Under the pieces are notes generated by a model. It ran no database searches and was not told where the DNA came from. It saw only the letters and a list, made by a program, of their open reading frames with translations. The position numbers were made by a program, and so were the translations under genes. This document shows positions 1-9,465 of a DNA stretch of 64,000 bases, in pieces. Numbering within the stretch: the first letter of the stretch is position 1; every line of letters begins with the position of its first letter. This DNA is from Euryodendron excelsum (lineage: Eukaryota > Streptophyta > Magnoliopsida > Ericales > Pentaphylacaceae), in the NCBI GenBank assembly GCA_033060915.1, contig CM065394.1:11675001-11739000 (forward strand), in the 5' to 3' direction.

Positions 1-1068
1 GTACAGATTATCCTAAATGAATACACTCTTTCTAAAATCATGGGAACTGGATATGGTGGAGAAATGTATTTTGAGAACTTAACCAGAAAAGAATAGCTAT
101 ACGTCCTTTATGGTCAAGATATGCCTAAAACCACCCAACCTGTAGCCAATGACCTACCAATAGAACTAAGGTTGGTACACCACTTTGTCTCCAAAATTTT
201 TCTACTGAAAGTTGGAAGTTTTGAGCATATGTGTGAAAAAGATCTGCTCTTTTTATGGGCTTTCCTAACAAACATCAAAATTGATATTCTCTACTACATT
301 CTCATAAATATGGCCCATACTTCCACCATTTCTGCTAAAAACCTACCTTATGGTATGTTGCTCACCAAGATTTTCAAGCACTTTCAAGTAGACCTATCTT
401 ATGAAAACTGCAGAAAGCTTGACCCTTATAGTGATAAATACAATAAGTATACACTGGGCAGGATAGAGTATTAGAAAATGAATGGCCAATGGGTTCTCAG
501 ACCTTCAAAAGTTACACCTGGTAGCACTCCCCATGGCAGAGCATCTGTCTCTGGACCCAGGACACCCTTAGCAAAACCTCTAAAGGCCACCTATGTTGAA
601 GAATTCGTAGGAAATCTAATGGATATGATTCACAACATGAACTAGAAACTTGACCGTGGGCTAATACAGCTAAAGAATCTTAAGAAAGATGTGAATCTTT
701 TGAATAAAGCTTAAGGAATTGCTATTGAGGAGGAAGAAGAAGAAGACAAAGAAGCCAGTGAAAAAGAAGAGCCAACAGCACAAGACATTGGGGATGTTTC
801 TCCAACCAAAAACCGAGAAGAACAGGATCAACAAAAAGGTTCAAATATGAACACAGAAAATGATATAGGGAATGAGTATGAGGATAGCATCTTTGATGAC
901 AGAAGTAAGGGTGCTGGTAAAGCTAAGAAAGCCACATCTACTGTACCTGTCTCTACATCTTTGGGAAGACTGAGATATAGTCTGAGGCCACGATACAAAC
1001 TTGGTCCTTCTAACACTGCCTCTAATGCAGTTGTCCTAACCCCTTCACCACCATCCTCTCCCCACTGA
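1..1068 (+). pseudogene. Env-like additional ORF of Sirevirus, broken, 5' end outside window
   Basis: One frame reads from base 1 to the TGA at 1066-1068 but is cut by stops near 94, 472, 643 and 713. The best preserved part (121-474, 117 codons) has the pattern of the plant env-like / Transposase_32-like proteins coded after pol in SIRE/Maximus elements: a VHHFVSKIFL start, a hydrophobic stretch around DILYYILINMAHTS, then LPYGMLLTKIFKHFQVDL. An acidic Glu/Asp/Lys-rich part follows (about 720-900), then a basic Ser/Pro-rich tail with RYSLRPRYK. Family membership is recognised by eye and the function of these proteins is unproven. With four stops it is not expected to make a full protein. Confidence 0.65.
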
Positions 1069-1777
1069 CCTGTCCTCTCCATACCTATCTCCCTCTCCCT
1101 TTTGCACACTTACTTTGCATTTTCATGTTTGCACATGTATGCATTTTTGTTAAAGGATGGCATGTCATCCTAAAAAATAATTTCTTTTGTAATGCTTTGT
1201 GAATGATCACAAACTAATCTTATGTAATGCCTTTTTGTGAATGAAATTTGACTTTAATGTTATAGCTTGAGGCCTTGTTGATTGAATGTCTTACTTGCTT
1301 TCCTATTTATACAATTTATCTTGTCATGAGATTTTTTTTACTATTATACCTGCCTTTGTTACAAATTTTATTTTCTCTTTTTTTGATGAATTGACAAAAA
1401 GGGAGAGAAGAATTGTAAGATTTGCAGTAAGAACTTAAAATAGCAATGAATGAAAATGTTGAATGATTGTTAAGTGATAAATGATGATTATTGTTGAATG
1501 CTGGATAATTGTTGAAGTCTATATAGATCATTTTCTTAGGGGGAGTAACATGATTATTTCCCTCAATTTCTTTTGGAATCTTCTGATAGAACTAAAAACT
1601 TCTTTTTGAAAATTGAGATTTGTTTTTGCCTATCAAACAAAAGAAAAGATGTTTTCTTAGAAGCATCAGTTGTAAAACAAAGGGGGATTTTTCTCTGGTA
1701 AGAAATTTGATTCTATCCATTTCATTTCATATTGTCTATTTTTGCAAAGGTTTTATCATCATAAAAAAGGGAGAGAT
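1069..1777 (+). other. Sirevirus 3' non-coding region with repeated polypurine tracts
   Basis: No ORF is supported here. The stretch is AT-rich and carries several G-containing purine runs: AAAAAGGGAGAGAAG near 1396-1410, GGGGGAG near 1540, AAAGGGGGA near 1679, and the run at 1763-1776 directly before the LTR. The last one, ending two bases before the LTR TG, is the natural plus-strand primer. Repeated PPT-like tracts upstream of the 3' LTR are a recorded trait of Sireviruses. Confidence 0.6.
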
Positions 1778-2580
1778 TGTTGACTCTACACCTTGATTTT
1801 GATGATAACTAAATCTTGTATTAAGCTTACTAATGCATTTAATTAGTGTGCAGATTAATAAGGATTATAATTTAGACTTAAAGTATGAATTAAAGTCTAA
1901 TTCATATCGAAATGGATGCACAACACTTTTAAGTTCAAGCAATGCACCAAAAGTCAAGCTATGCACCTAAACAAAGCAATTGCACCCACTCAAACTTCAA
2001 ACATGTGATTTGCATTTGAAGAGATTGAAGGTGGTCAAAGGAATACTTCATTAAGTGTGAAAAGACTAAATAAAGATGATTTGAATTCAAAGAGATTGAA
2101 GGTGTTCAAGAAGAGGATTCATCGTGTTTGTAAAATCTCTATAAAAAATTCATAAGAGGACTACAACAGAGTTGTGAATATTCAAGAATGATGATATGCA
2201 TTGAGGGCACTTAAAAATAGACTTCATCCAGCCTCTAATGAAGTGATCCTAAAGAAGAAGATATCGGCATCATGTATATGAAGCTCTACATGGATTAAAA
2301 GAACATTAGAGGCAAATGAAAAGAGTTTGGAAATGAAGAAGCGAAGCTTGGCTTTAATGACAAGGAATTTGGCAGCTCGGCAACAAAGAAAATATGATTA
2401 TCAAAAGAAAAATTCAATCCAAATTGAATGGAAAACATCTTTGAAGGATTGAAGACTTGGAACTATCATCATACCCCAAAGAGAAAACACCTTAAAGCTG
2501 TCAAGTGTTTTTGAAGAACATCTCTAGATTATTTGAAACTAAACTGATCAAGAAAAGCATGGAGGATAGTTTCTGGGTGA

Positions 2581-2736
2581 TGTGTCGACACATGAGTTTG
2601 ATATGTCGACACATGAAGACATTAGACACATTCTGAGAAATGCAGACTTGATATGTCGACATATGGGTTTGATATCTCGACACATGAAGACCGTGGACAA
2701 AATTTGGAGAATGCAAACTTGATGTGTCGACACCTG
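2581..2736. repeat. Five-copy palindromic motif, core TGTGTCGACACA
   Basis: Five copies of a 12-16 bp palindrome centred on GTCGAC (one on CTCGAC) lie near 2581, 2602, 2651, 2673 and 2722, just upstream of the LTR TATA box. The first is a perfect palindrome; others vary to ATATGTCGACATAT. The position in U3 suggests a transcription-factor site array. Palindromic U3 motifs have been described in Sireviruses, but I cannot say whether this is the same motif. Confidence 0.7.
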
Positions 2737-2830
2737 GGGACTAACGACTATATTTTTAAACGTTATATTAAAGTGAGCACCTATTTAATGAAGCTCTAAC
2801 AACCTCCAATGGGTGAAATCATTTTAGGGC

Positions 2831-2842
2831 TTTATATATAAG
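2831..2842 (+). promoter_or_regulatory. TATA box of the Sirevirus LTR
   Basis: TTTATATATAAG lies about 95 bp downstream of the palindrome cluster, the usual layout of a plant LTR promoter. Transcription would start about 30 bp downstream. Confidence 0.6.
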
Positions 2843-3413
2843 CCTCCAAATGCATTTATAGACAACAGATACAACATTCACTAATTAATTGAGTTGAAAA
2901 ATATGAAAATTCTCTTTGTTCTCAAGTTGGTAGTTGTGAGCTATTTCATTCCCATTTACTCTTCATAGTGAGTTTGTATTTCGTTTATATTTCCTTCATA
3001 TACTTGTAAGTGAGAGTTGGAGTGTACTCTTGCAAAAGAAAAACACTTGTAAGTTAAAGTGGATCTTGGACAAAACCACTTGGTAGTTGGAAAAACTTGG
3101 GAAAAAGTTCTTGTATAAAAGTGAGCTAAGCATTTTGGAAATCAGCATCTACTTTGTAATTGGAGATTGCATAGTGGAACGAGACTTCAATGGGATCTCA
3201 GGATGAGGACGTAGACCACGAATTGTGGTTGAACCTCGATAATTCTTGGTGTGCTTTCGTGTGCTCTATTTTCATTACATTGTTGTCTACATTGCATTGC
3301 ATATATCTTGAGCTACTGTTTCATTGATTAGATTAATTTTAATTGATCTTAATTGCTTTAATTTTTTTTTTATAAATCCAATTCACTCCCCTCTTGGGTT
3401 TCTTTTTGGACCA

Positions 3414-4072
3414 ATATAGGCAACCCTTATGAGTGCAGTCATAACCTTTTTCAAATTTCTAATTTCTATAACCTTTTTTAAGCTTCAAATCTTCTCTTTA
3501 AATTCCTTTTCAAAATCAAATCTTTCTTTTCAAATATATTTTCAAAATCAAATTCTCTTATTGCACTTGCATGTCATGCATTTTGTCAAATCTCTTTTCA
3601 AAATTCTTTTCAAAGTGGATAGTATTGGATATTGAATAATCAAAGATTCTAGATGAGTGAGTCTCGGGTGATGATCTTAGGATATATTCCCTATATGTAA
3701 CCAACCTCTAAGTCTAGAATCACTGTTTTCAAAAATAAAAAATGAAGTTATTTTGAAAAAGGGCCTAAATATTTTCAAAGGTGGTCAAACAACCTATTTT
3801 CCAAAAAAAGCCTCTCTTAAGGAAACTTTCAAAATGTTTTAAAAAACCCTAAGTATAATCTTCGGATTGCACTTAGTTTTAGGTGACCTAACTCACCTTA
3901 ATCAAGTTAGGTGATGACTCCAAACCTTTTTTCAAAAACCCTTAATCAAATCAATTTCAAGTTCAAACCTAATCGCACTTGTCCTTCTAAGAGAATGAGT
4001 TCTAACGAGAGAGTACCGTATTTTTTCCACTTGTGCTTATTTTCTTCGAGTGCAAAAAATCGAGGCACGACA
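3414..4072 (+). repeat. 3'-terminal fragment of the 5' LTR of element A
   Basis: Matches the last ~660 bp of the other Ogre-like LTRs here: the GGCAACCC box, an AT-rich stretch, the GGTGACCTAACTCACC / AGTTAGGTG box, the GAGAGAGTAC motif, and the end GGCACGACA. The rest of this LTR is displaced left of the window by the Sirevirus insertion. Confidence 0.8.
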
Positions 4073-4074
4073 GC

Positions 4075-4093
4075 TGACGACTCCACTAGGGAC
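4075..4093 (+). other. Primer-binding site of element A (tRNA-Arg type)
   Basis: TGACGACTCCACTAGGGAC starts two bases after the LTR end. It matches the PBS of D (TGGCGACTCC...) except for a G-to-A change. TGGCGACTCC is complementary to a tRNA 3' end ...GGAGTCGCCA, the tRNA-Arg type used by Ogre elements. Confidence 0.7.
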
Positions 4094-4515
4094 GTTTAGA
4101 GGGTTAGGCCAATCTCATGTTTTTTCACCCTTCACTCATTTAGAGTTTTCAATTATTTGTTGAATTCTATCCACTTCAAAATTTTCAAAATTAAACTTTT
4201 CAAAGCTGCTCTAAAAAATATGTCATTATTTGCATTATATTCATATTCAATCATTCCATCTTGCATAAAGTTTGTCATTCAAGTACTAACTTTTTGCATC
4301 TTTATTTTTGTAAGTGGACTATTGTTAACATTTTTATTTTATGTCATATTGACTGTCATGTATGTCATGAATGAATATGATGGAATGGACAAGATGGATG
4401 GGAGTTGTTAGGTCCTTTCCTCCGTTTTTTAAAAAATTCGATACGCACACTGCATCGTGCACTTGCATTTGCATACTTGCATTCTCTACCTGAATATGTC
4501 TCTTCTAGTTAGAAA
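4094..4515 (+). other. Proximal leader of element A
   Basis: Non-coding. It aligns with the same segment of D (about 62163-62535), including ACTTGCATT-rich sequence and the CTAGTTA string just before the S1 insertion point. The short ORFs here have no homologue-like features. Confidence 0.6.
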
Positions 4516-5431
4516 GGGGATGTAAGCATCCCATTTTTTATCACTCGGCGGTCTCTACTCCGTCCAGACTTGTGTTCAAGTCATTGTTGGCATATATCGA
4601 GTCAAATCAACTTTCTAAGTCTAATCCCGTCTATTCATCGCTTCGCGCGCCCCGCAGGGCCCAAATAGAGGCAAAAGGACCAAAATGCCCTTGGGGGCAT
4701 TTTTTGGTCTAATTCCAAATCAGGCACGTCTTTCCGAAGACGGTAAATCCCCTCTCCAATTCCAAATCAGGCGCGTCTTTTCTAAAGACGGTAAGTCCCC
4801 TTTCCAAGTCCAATTCCAATTCCAATCCCTCTCTCAGGACACTTGATTCCTCGAGATGGTTCGGCACGTTTTTCGAAAAAAATCTCTTCAAAACTGTAAG
4901 TCCCTTTAAACTTGTCGACCGGGACGAGACCCTAAGTCCCCTAGATGGTAGAACGGTCCACCTTTGGCGCCTGCTAGCCCACCAATGTAGAAATGTTCGT
5001 TTAGGCACGCCTTTTGAGAAAGTTGATTCTCAGGCGCTAAGTCCCTTTAGCAGCTTCTCGAGATTAGGCAGTCTCGGAAATGATCGTGAACTGTCAGAGT
5101 AGCGGAAATACTCGCAAACATCGCAACCGTCAGAGTAGCGAAAATACTCACAAACAGGTCGATATAGGGAATTGCCAACAAACCCCTATATCACGCGACT
5201 GCCGTCAAGGTGACGGAAACACTCAAAACCCAGGTCAACACTAGTGCATGCTAGCCCACTTCGATAAAAAATGACCAAACTACCCCTAGGGCCATTTTTG
5301 GACACGTTTCTCGAGAACACACCTAAGTCCTTAGAATGGTAAGTCCACCCTTCCAAGATTGTCTTAAAGGCAATCCGGCATGAGTAGGTGCCTTTTAGTT
5401 AGTTTCGGGCCAATTCCGAGACCTTCCGGTC

Positions 5432-5770
5432 AAGATGACTATTTTGCCCCTAGGCATTCGAATGCCCCAGGAACCACACCGGCCTTGGGTATCAAACCAG
5501 TAACCTTTCAAGAATGCTTCCTATAGTATTCTCAACATTTCTTTACCTTTTTGGATGATTCTGAGTCAGTTCCAGCAAACCCGGTGCAAAATGACCGTTT
5601 TGCCCCTAGTGGGCTGGTCGCCTTTTCCAACCACACCAGCTCTGGGTATCAAACCGGCAAGCCTTTGGGAACATTCTGAATAATGTTTCCCATTCTCGAG
5701 TCTTTTTCTGGGATGGTCTGAGTCCATCTCGGCAGCTTTTCGACCCGATTGACCGTTTTGCCCTTAATGG
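5432..5770 (+). repeat. ~157 bp tandem unit in U3 of S1
   Basis: Two units and a partial third begin at about 5432, 5588 and 5751, each starting AARATGACYRTTTTGCCC and continuing with CTGGGTATCAAACCGG. The same unit recurs in all first-subfamily LTRs, with four copies in D. Confidence 0.65.
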
Positions 5771-6016
5771 CCCGATCAATCCTTTCGACACATTTTATTC
5801 TCATTTTTCAAGTCAAATACCTTTGGGATGCTATTCTAAGTCTTCTTGCTCTTTTTCGGCTCTCCGGGTCATTCCTGGACTCTTCAATTCATCCTCGGAC
5901 TTTCTGGAGTCACTTCTAGTGAAGCCAGACTAAAAATTGCATAGTAGTCACTAGTACAGGCGCCCCAATCTTCCCAAGATACGTTGCTTGCCGACTTAAC
6001 AAACTTTCCTAACTGG

Positions 6017-6118
6017 CTGGCGCCACTAATAGTGGCATCAAGCCAAGAAATGGCCTGGCGCCACTCCTAGTGGCGCCAAGAGGAATTTTGCCCTGGTGCC
6101 ACTACAATATGCGCCAGG
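6017..6118 (+). promoter_or_regulatory. Inverted-repeat cluster upstream of the S1 TATA box
   Basis: Three quasi-palindromes with arms GGCGCCACT and AGTGGCGCC around 2-4 nt lie at about 6017-6037, 6054-6078 and 6093-6118, the last one decayed. The middle one is nearly perfect. Equivalent clusters lie in LTRs D, E, F and H at the same place relative to TATA. Confidence 0.7.
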
Positions 6119-6129
6119 TCTATCTCATG

Positions 6130-6140
6130 TTTATAAATAC
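6130..6140 (+). promoter_or_regulatory. TATA box of S1
   Basis: TTTATAAATAC followed by AGAGCC. The string YTATAAATACAGAGCC is kept in copies S1, E, F and H, and as ATACATAGCC in D. It divides the LTR into about 1.6 kb of U3 and about 3.3 kb of R-U5. Confidence 0.75.
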
Positions 6141-6164
6141 AGAGCCTCCTCCAGCGTAAAAGGT

Positions 6165-6454
6165 GTCTGCAAACTCAGTCTAAAAACCCTAATATTTGAT
6201 ATACAGAGCTCGTACACACCCTAAACCCTAACTTCTCTAGGTTTTCTAAACCATAGCCACCATACACAAACCCTAGTCTCCTATACACTCATATACACTC
6301 CTATACACTTATACACTAGCCTCCAACCCTCCATTGAAGACTTGGATTGTTGTAACTCGAATCTCTCAAAGACCAAGACAAAGCTCTCGAAGAGTGAAGA
6401 AAAAGCAAGAAAGCAAAGCACGCCAAGCTAAGCAAAATATAGAAGACACAAGGT
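6165..6454 (+). other. Putative leader exon of S1 ending in a splice-donor-like site
   Basis: About 290 nt from the expected start to GACACAAG|GTAGGT (donor GT at 6453-6454). The segment carries telobox-like repeats (ACCCTAAACCCTAAC near 6218) and CTATACACTCATA repeats, and is then AAG-rich like a plant 5' leader. The donor is kept in E (54614), F (49911, minus), H (44358, minus), C (32535, minus, as AAAAG|GTGGT) and A (34345). Splicing itself is inferred. Confidence 0.45.
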
Positions 6455-7010
6455 AGGTTTTCTCTTTAAGTTTCTGCACTGCCCCCCCCCCCCTCTCTTC
6501 TCTCTCCTAACCCACTTGGGTTTTCTCTATTTTAATCCCCCATCTTTTTCCCCTCTTTCTTTGCATACTTGAAATAAGGGGATTCCCTGTCTATGTGTAG
6601 GATTGGACTATTGGAGGGTCACCGTGTTGGGGCTTTCTTTTAGTCTAACCGGAGACCACGTGGGTTCGGCCCCCTTGATTATATGGTGAAGCCTTAACCT
6701 TATATGTTCACGACCCCAAATTTGCATTGTGCATATCATGATCTTGCATCTTCCAAAAATCGTTTTCAAACTTATTTTCAAAGCTTGCATTAAACTTGTT
6801 TCCAAAATTGCATCAAAATCTCCTTTTTCAAAACTTGTTTTCAAAATCACAATCCTAGAGTGATTCTAGCCTTTCCATGGCTAGGGTTGCTTTAGAAAAG
6901 TGTTACATTTAAAGTGACTTCTATGGTCCATATTCTCAAATCTTGTTGTTTTCAAAACCACTTTCTTAAATTGGTTCTAGTCCTCTTATGGTTAGAATCA
7001 CTTTAGGAAA

Positions 7011-8640
7011 GTGAAATATTTTTATACTTTCCAAAAACTCCCTTTTCAAAAGTCTCTCTTTCTGAAACCCTCGTTTTCAATATGCTTTCCAAAAACTCTT
7101 CTTTCCAAAATTTGGTTTCAAAAACTCTCTCTAAAAATCTATTTTTCAAAAACTTATCTTTTTACACTTCTTTCCAAAACACTCTCCTCAAAATTCACTT
7201 TCTAAAAACGCTCTCTAAATCTTTTTCCAACAATCTCCTTCTAAAAATCTTTCCAAAAACTCTCTCTTCAAAACTCACCTTCTAGAAATTCCATCTTAGG
7301 ATTTTCTTCCCAAAACCTCATTTCCAAAAACTCTTTCCTTAGAGTCCAATTCAAACCCTAGAACCCACAATTAGGAAACCCTAGTTTTTTTTCCAAGAAC
7401 GTGATTTTCAACCTTGCCCCAAACCTAGGTTTCTAAAACCTCTTGTTTTCTACATCAAAACTATACATATTTCTAAAACCTATTTTCTATGTCAAAACTA
7501 TAGTCTTCTAAATCTAGGGTTTCTAAAACTTCACTTTCCAAATCCTTGCCAGATTAAATCTTCCCTTTAGGTCACCAAATCTAATCTTTATGTTTAAGAA
7601 ACTAGATCCAATCCTCTGTTTTTGGAAACAAAATTAAACTTTCTCTTTTATAAACAAAATCCAATTCTTTGCTTTAGGAAATAGGAATCTTAACTCTTCC
7701 TAGTCCAAATCATTCATAATTCAACTCCTTCCTAATCTTCCACTTTCCTAAATCTTAAGTTTCCAAAACTTGAACATAACAATCTTTCCTAAATTTGAAA
7801 ACTCAAAATCTAAATCTTTCCTAATTCAACTCTCTCTTAATTCCCTATCTTCCTAAACCATAAGTTTCCTAAAACTTCCAAATATTTCCTTAAACATTAA
7901 GCTTCTAAATTTTCTCTAATTAAACCCTTTTCTTAATTCTACCCTCTTTCAAATCTTAACTTCCCAAATCTAAGTTTTCAAATCTCTCCTAAACTCAAAC
8001 CTTTCCTAATTTCAAGATTTTTTAAAACTCAAATTCTAAAATTTTCTAAATTTCAAATCTTTCTAAATTCCAAACCTTTCTAAATTTAAAATTTTCTTAA
8101 GTTAAGACTTTCTAAATCCCAAACCTTCTAATTTTTAAACCTTTCTTATTTTAAAATTTCCCAATTCAAATCTTCCTTAAATCTTAAACTTTCTTAATTC
8201 AAAACTTTCCTAAGTTGAAACTTTCTTAATTCAAAACTTTCCTAAATTGAAACATTTCTAAATTCAACACTTTCCTATTTTAAAACCTTTCCTAAACCAA
8301 AACTTTCCTAATTCCAAAACTTTCTTAAAATGAAACTTTCCTAAAACGAAACTTTCCTAAGATGACACTTTCCTAAAATGGAACTTTTCAAATTTAAACC
8401 CTTCCTAAATCCAAGCTTTCCTAATTTTCCAAGTCTAATATTCAAGTCAATTCTTTTCTAAAATCTTTCCAAGTCAAATCCAATCTTTCTTTTCTAAGTC
8501 CTTAAGTCTAGGTTTCCTAAAACCAAGCTTTCCAAAATCAAGTCTTTTCAAATCTTCCAATCAAAGTTCAATCTCTCAATCTTCCAATCCAATTTCCAAC
8601 TCAATCTTTTTCTTCCAATCATATCTGCTATTTTCAATCG
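7011..8640 (+). repeat. G-depleted degenerate array in the R-U5 part of S1
   Basis: About 1.6 kb of short diverged repeats on the theme AACTTTCCTAATTC / AAAACTCTCTTCC. The plus strand is nearly free of G for whole lines of sequence. The same zone occurs in E (about 55170-56650), D (about 59520-61250), H (about 42000-43790, minus) and F (about 47860-49385, minus). Small ORFs here are low-complexity reading and not genes. Confidence 0.8.
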
Positions 8641-9298
8641 GACTCTTGTTCGAACTACGACTGACCTAATTCTTCCAAAAGGATACGTAGGCAACCCTCA
8701 TGGGTGCGGTCTCCACATTTTCCAAATCTCAAATTCCACAATCTTTTCAAATCTCCAATCTATTTTCAAACTTCCAATTTCAAATTTCTATTTTCAAATC
8801 TCTATTTTTAATTTTTCAAACTTTCCAATTTCAAATCTATCCTTTGAAATCTTTCTTCTAAAATCAAATCAAATTCTTCTTTTCAAATCTATTTCCAAAT
8901 CAACTCTCTTTTCTTGCACTTGCATATCATGCATCATTCTTTTTAAACATTCTATTTTCTAAAGTAAATAGGATTGAACATTGGTTAGTTGAAGACTCTC
9001 ATAGATGAATCTAGGGTAAATAGATATGTAGGTACCGCAAGGGCGGGGTAGGGTGATGGTTTAGTGCGTCTTTCCTACACGTAACCAACCTCCGAACCTA
9101 GATCACTGATTTTAAAGACCAAAAATGGAGTTATTTTCTAAAAAGTGCTAAATATTTTTCAAAGGTTGCTAAACAATCTGTTTTCTTAAAAACCCTCTCT
9201 TGAGGAGATATTTTCAAAATCGTTTTCAAAAACCCTAATTGTGGTCTTCGGATTGTGCTGAGTTTTTAGGTGACCTAACTCACCTTAATCAAGTTAGG

Positions 9299-9308
9299 TG
9301 GTGACTCC
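9299..9308 (+). other. PBS-like box inside the LTR end of S1
   Basis: TGGTGACTCC, one transition away from TGGCGACTCC of the true PBS, lies 164 nt upstream of where the PBS starts in an intact element. It follows an inverted repeat (ACCTAACT ... AGTTAGGT). Equivalents occur in all seven Ogre-like LTR ends here. Confidence 0.6.
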
Positions 9309-9465
9309 AAATCTTTTCTAAAAGCTCTTTATTCAAATCTAATTTTCAATTCAAACCTAGTCGCACTCATTCTTCTAGGAGGGTGAGTTCTAACGAGAGA
9401 GTACAGTGTTTTTCTTACTTGTGTGTGTATTCCTCAAGCGCGAAAAATCTGGGCGTGACAGGGGA

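Larger units (their letters stand above)
1..3413 (+). mobile_element. Ty1/copia Sirevirus (SIRE/Maximus type), 3' portion
   Basis: This is the 3' part of a Sirevirus whose 5' LTR and pol lie left of the window. It shows a broken env-like ORF, a non-coding stretch with several purine tracts, a final tract at 1763-1776, and an LTR starting TGTTGACTC and ending CCA at 3413. It sits inside the LTR of Ogre-like element A: the next bases, ATATAGGCAACCC, match the ATACGTAGGCAACCC box found near the end of every Ogre-like LTR here. The first five of them (ATATA, 3414-3418) are the likely right target duplication; the left one is outside the window. Confidence 0.85.
1778..3413 (+). repeat. 3' LTR of the Sirevirus
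   Basis: The LTR is about 1,636 bp, begins TGTTGACTC right after the polypurine tract and ends CCA. It contains a clustered palindromic motif (2581-2736), a TATA box (2831-2842), and the TCACTCCCCTCTTGGGTTTC string typical of SIRE-type LTR ends. The start is well supported by the PPT. The end is set by TG...CA rules and by where the Ogre-like sequence resumes, and could be off by a few bases. Confidence 0.8.
4521..9460 (+). mobile_element. S1: Ogre-like solo LTR (4,940 bp)
   Basis: A complete LTR (TGTAAGCATCCC ... GGGCGTGACA) with no internal region and a perfect 5-bp duplication, so it arose by recombination between the LTRs of a full insertion. Internal order: U3 repeats including a ~157 bp unit (from 5432), inverted repeats (6017-6118), TATA (6130-6140), leader with telobox-like ACCCTAAACCCTAAC, donor-like site (6453), C-run (6482-6494), G-depleted array (7011-8640), GGATACGTAGGCAACC box, PBS-like box (9299-9308), end. 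It serves as the best reference copy of the family in this window. Confidence 0.9.
4516..9465 (+). repeat. 5-bp target duplication GGGGA flanking solo LTR S1
   Basis: GGGGA occurs at 4516-4520 and again at 9461-9465, immediately outside the TG...CA ends of S1. In D the uninterrupted site reads AAAAAAGAGGAACGGTATATTGG. In A the same string is split after AAAGGGGA and resumes GGGGAATGGTATATTGG, so this is a clean insertion with a 5-bp duplication. Confidence 0.85.

Noticed and set aside
2501..2733. Two minus-strand frames with repeated CRHIK / MSTHQVC motifs
   Set aside because: Created by the GTCGAC palindrome cluster in the Sirevirus LTR.
7011..7285. Overlapping Phe/Ser/Lys-rich frames, also at 14566-14766 and 15003-15236
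   Set aside because: Low-complexity AT-rich repeat sequence with several open frames at once. No gene-like composition.
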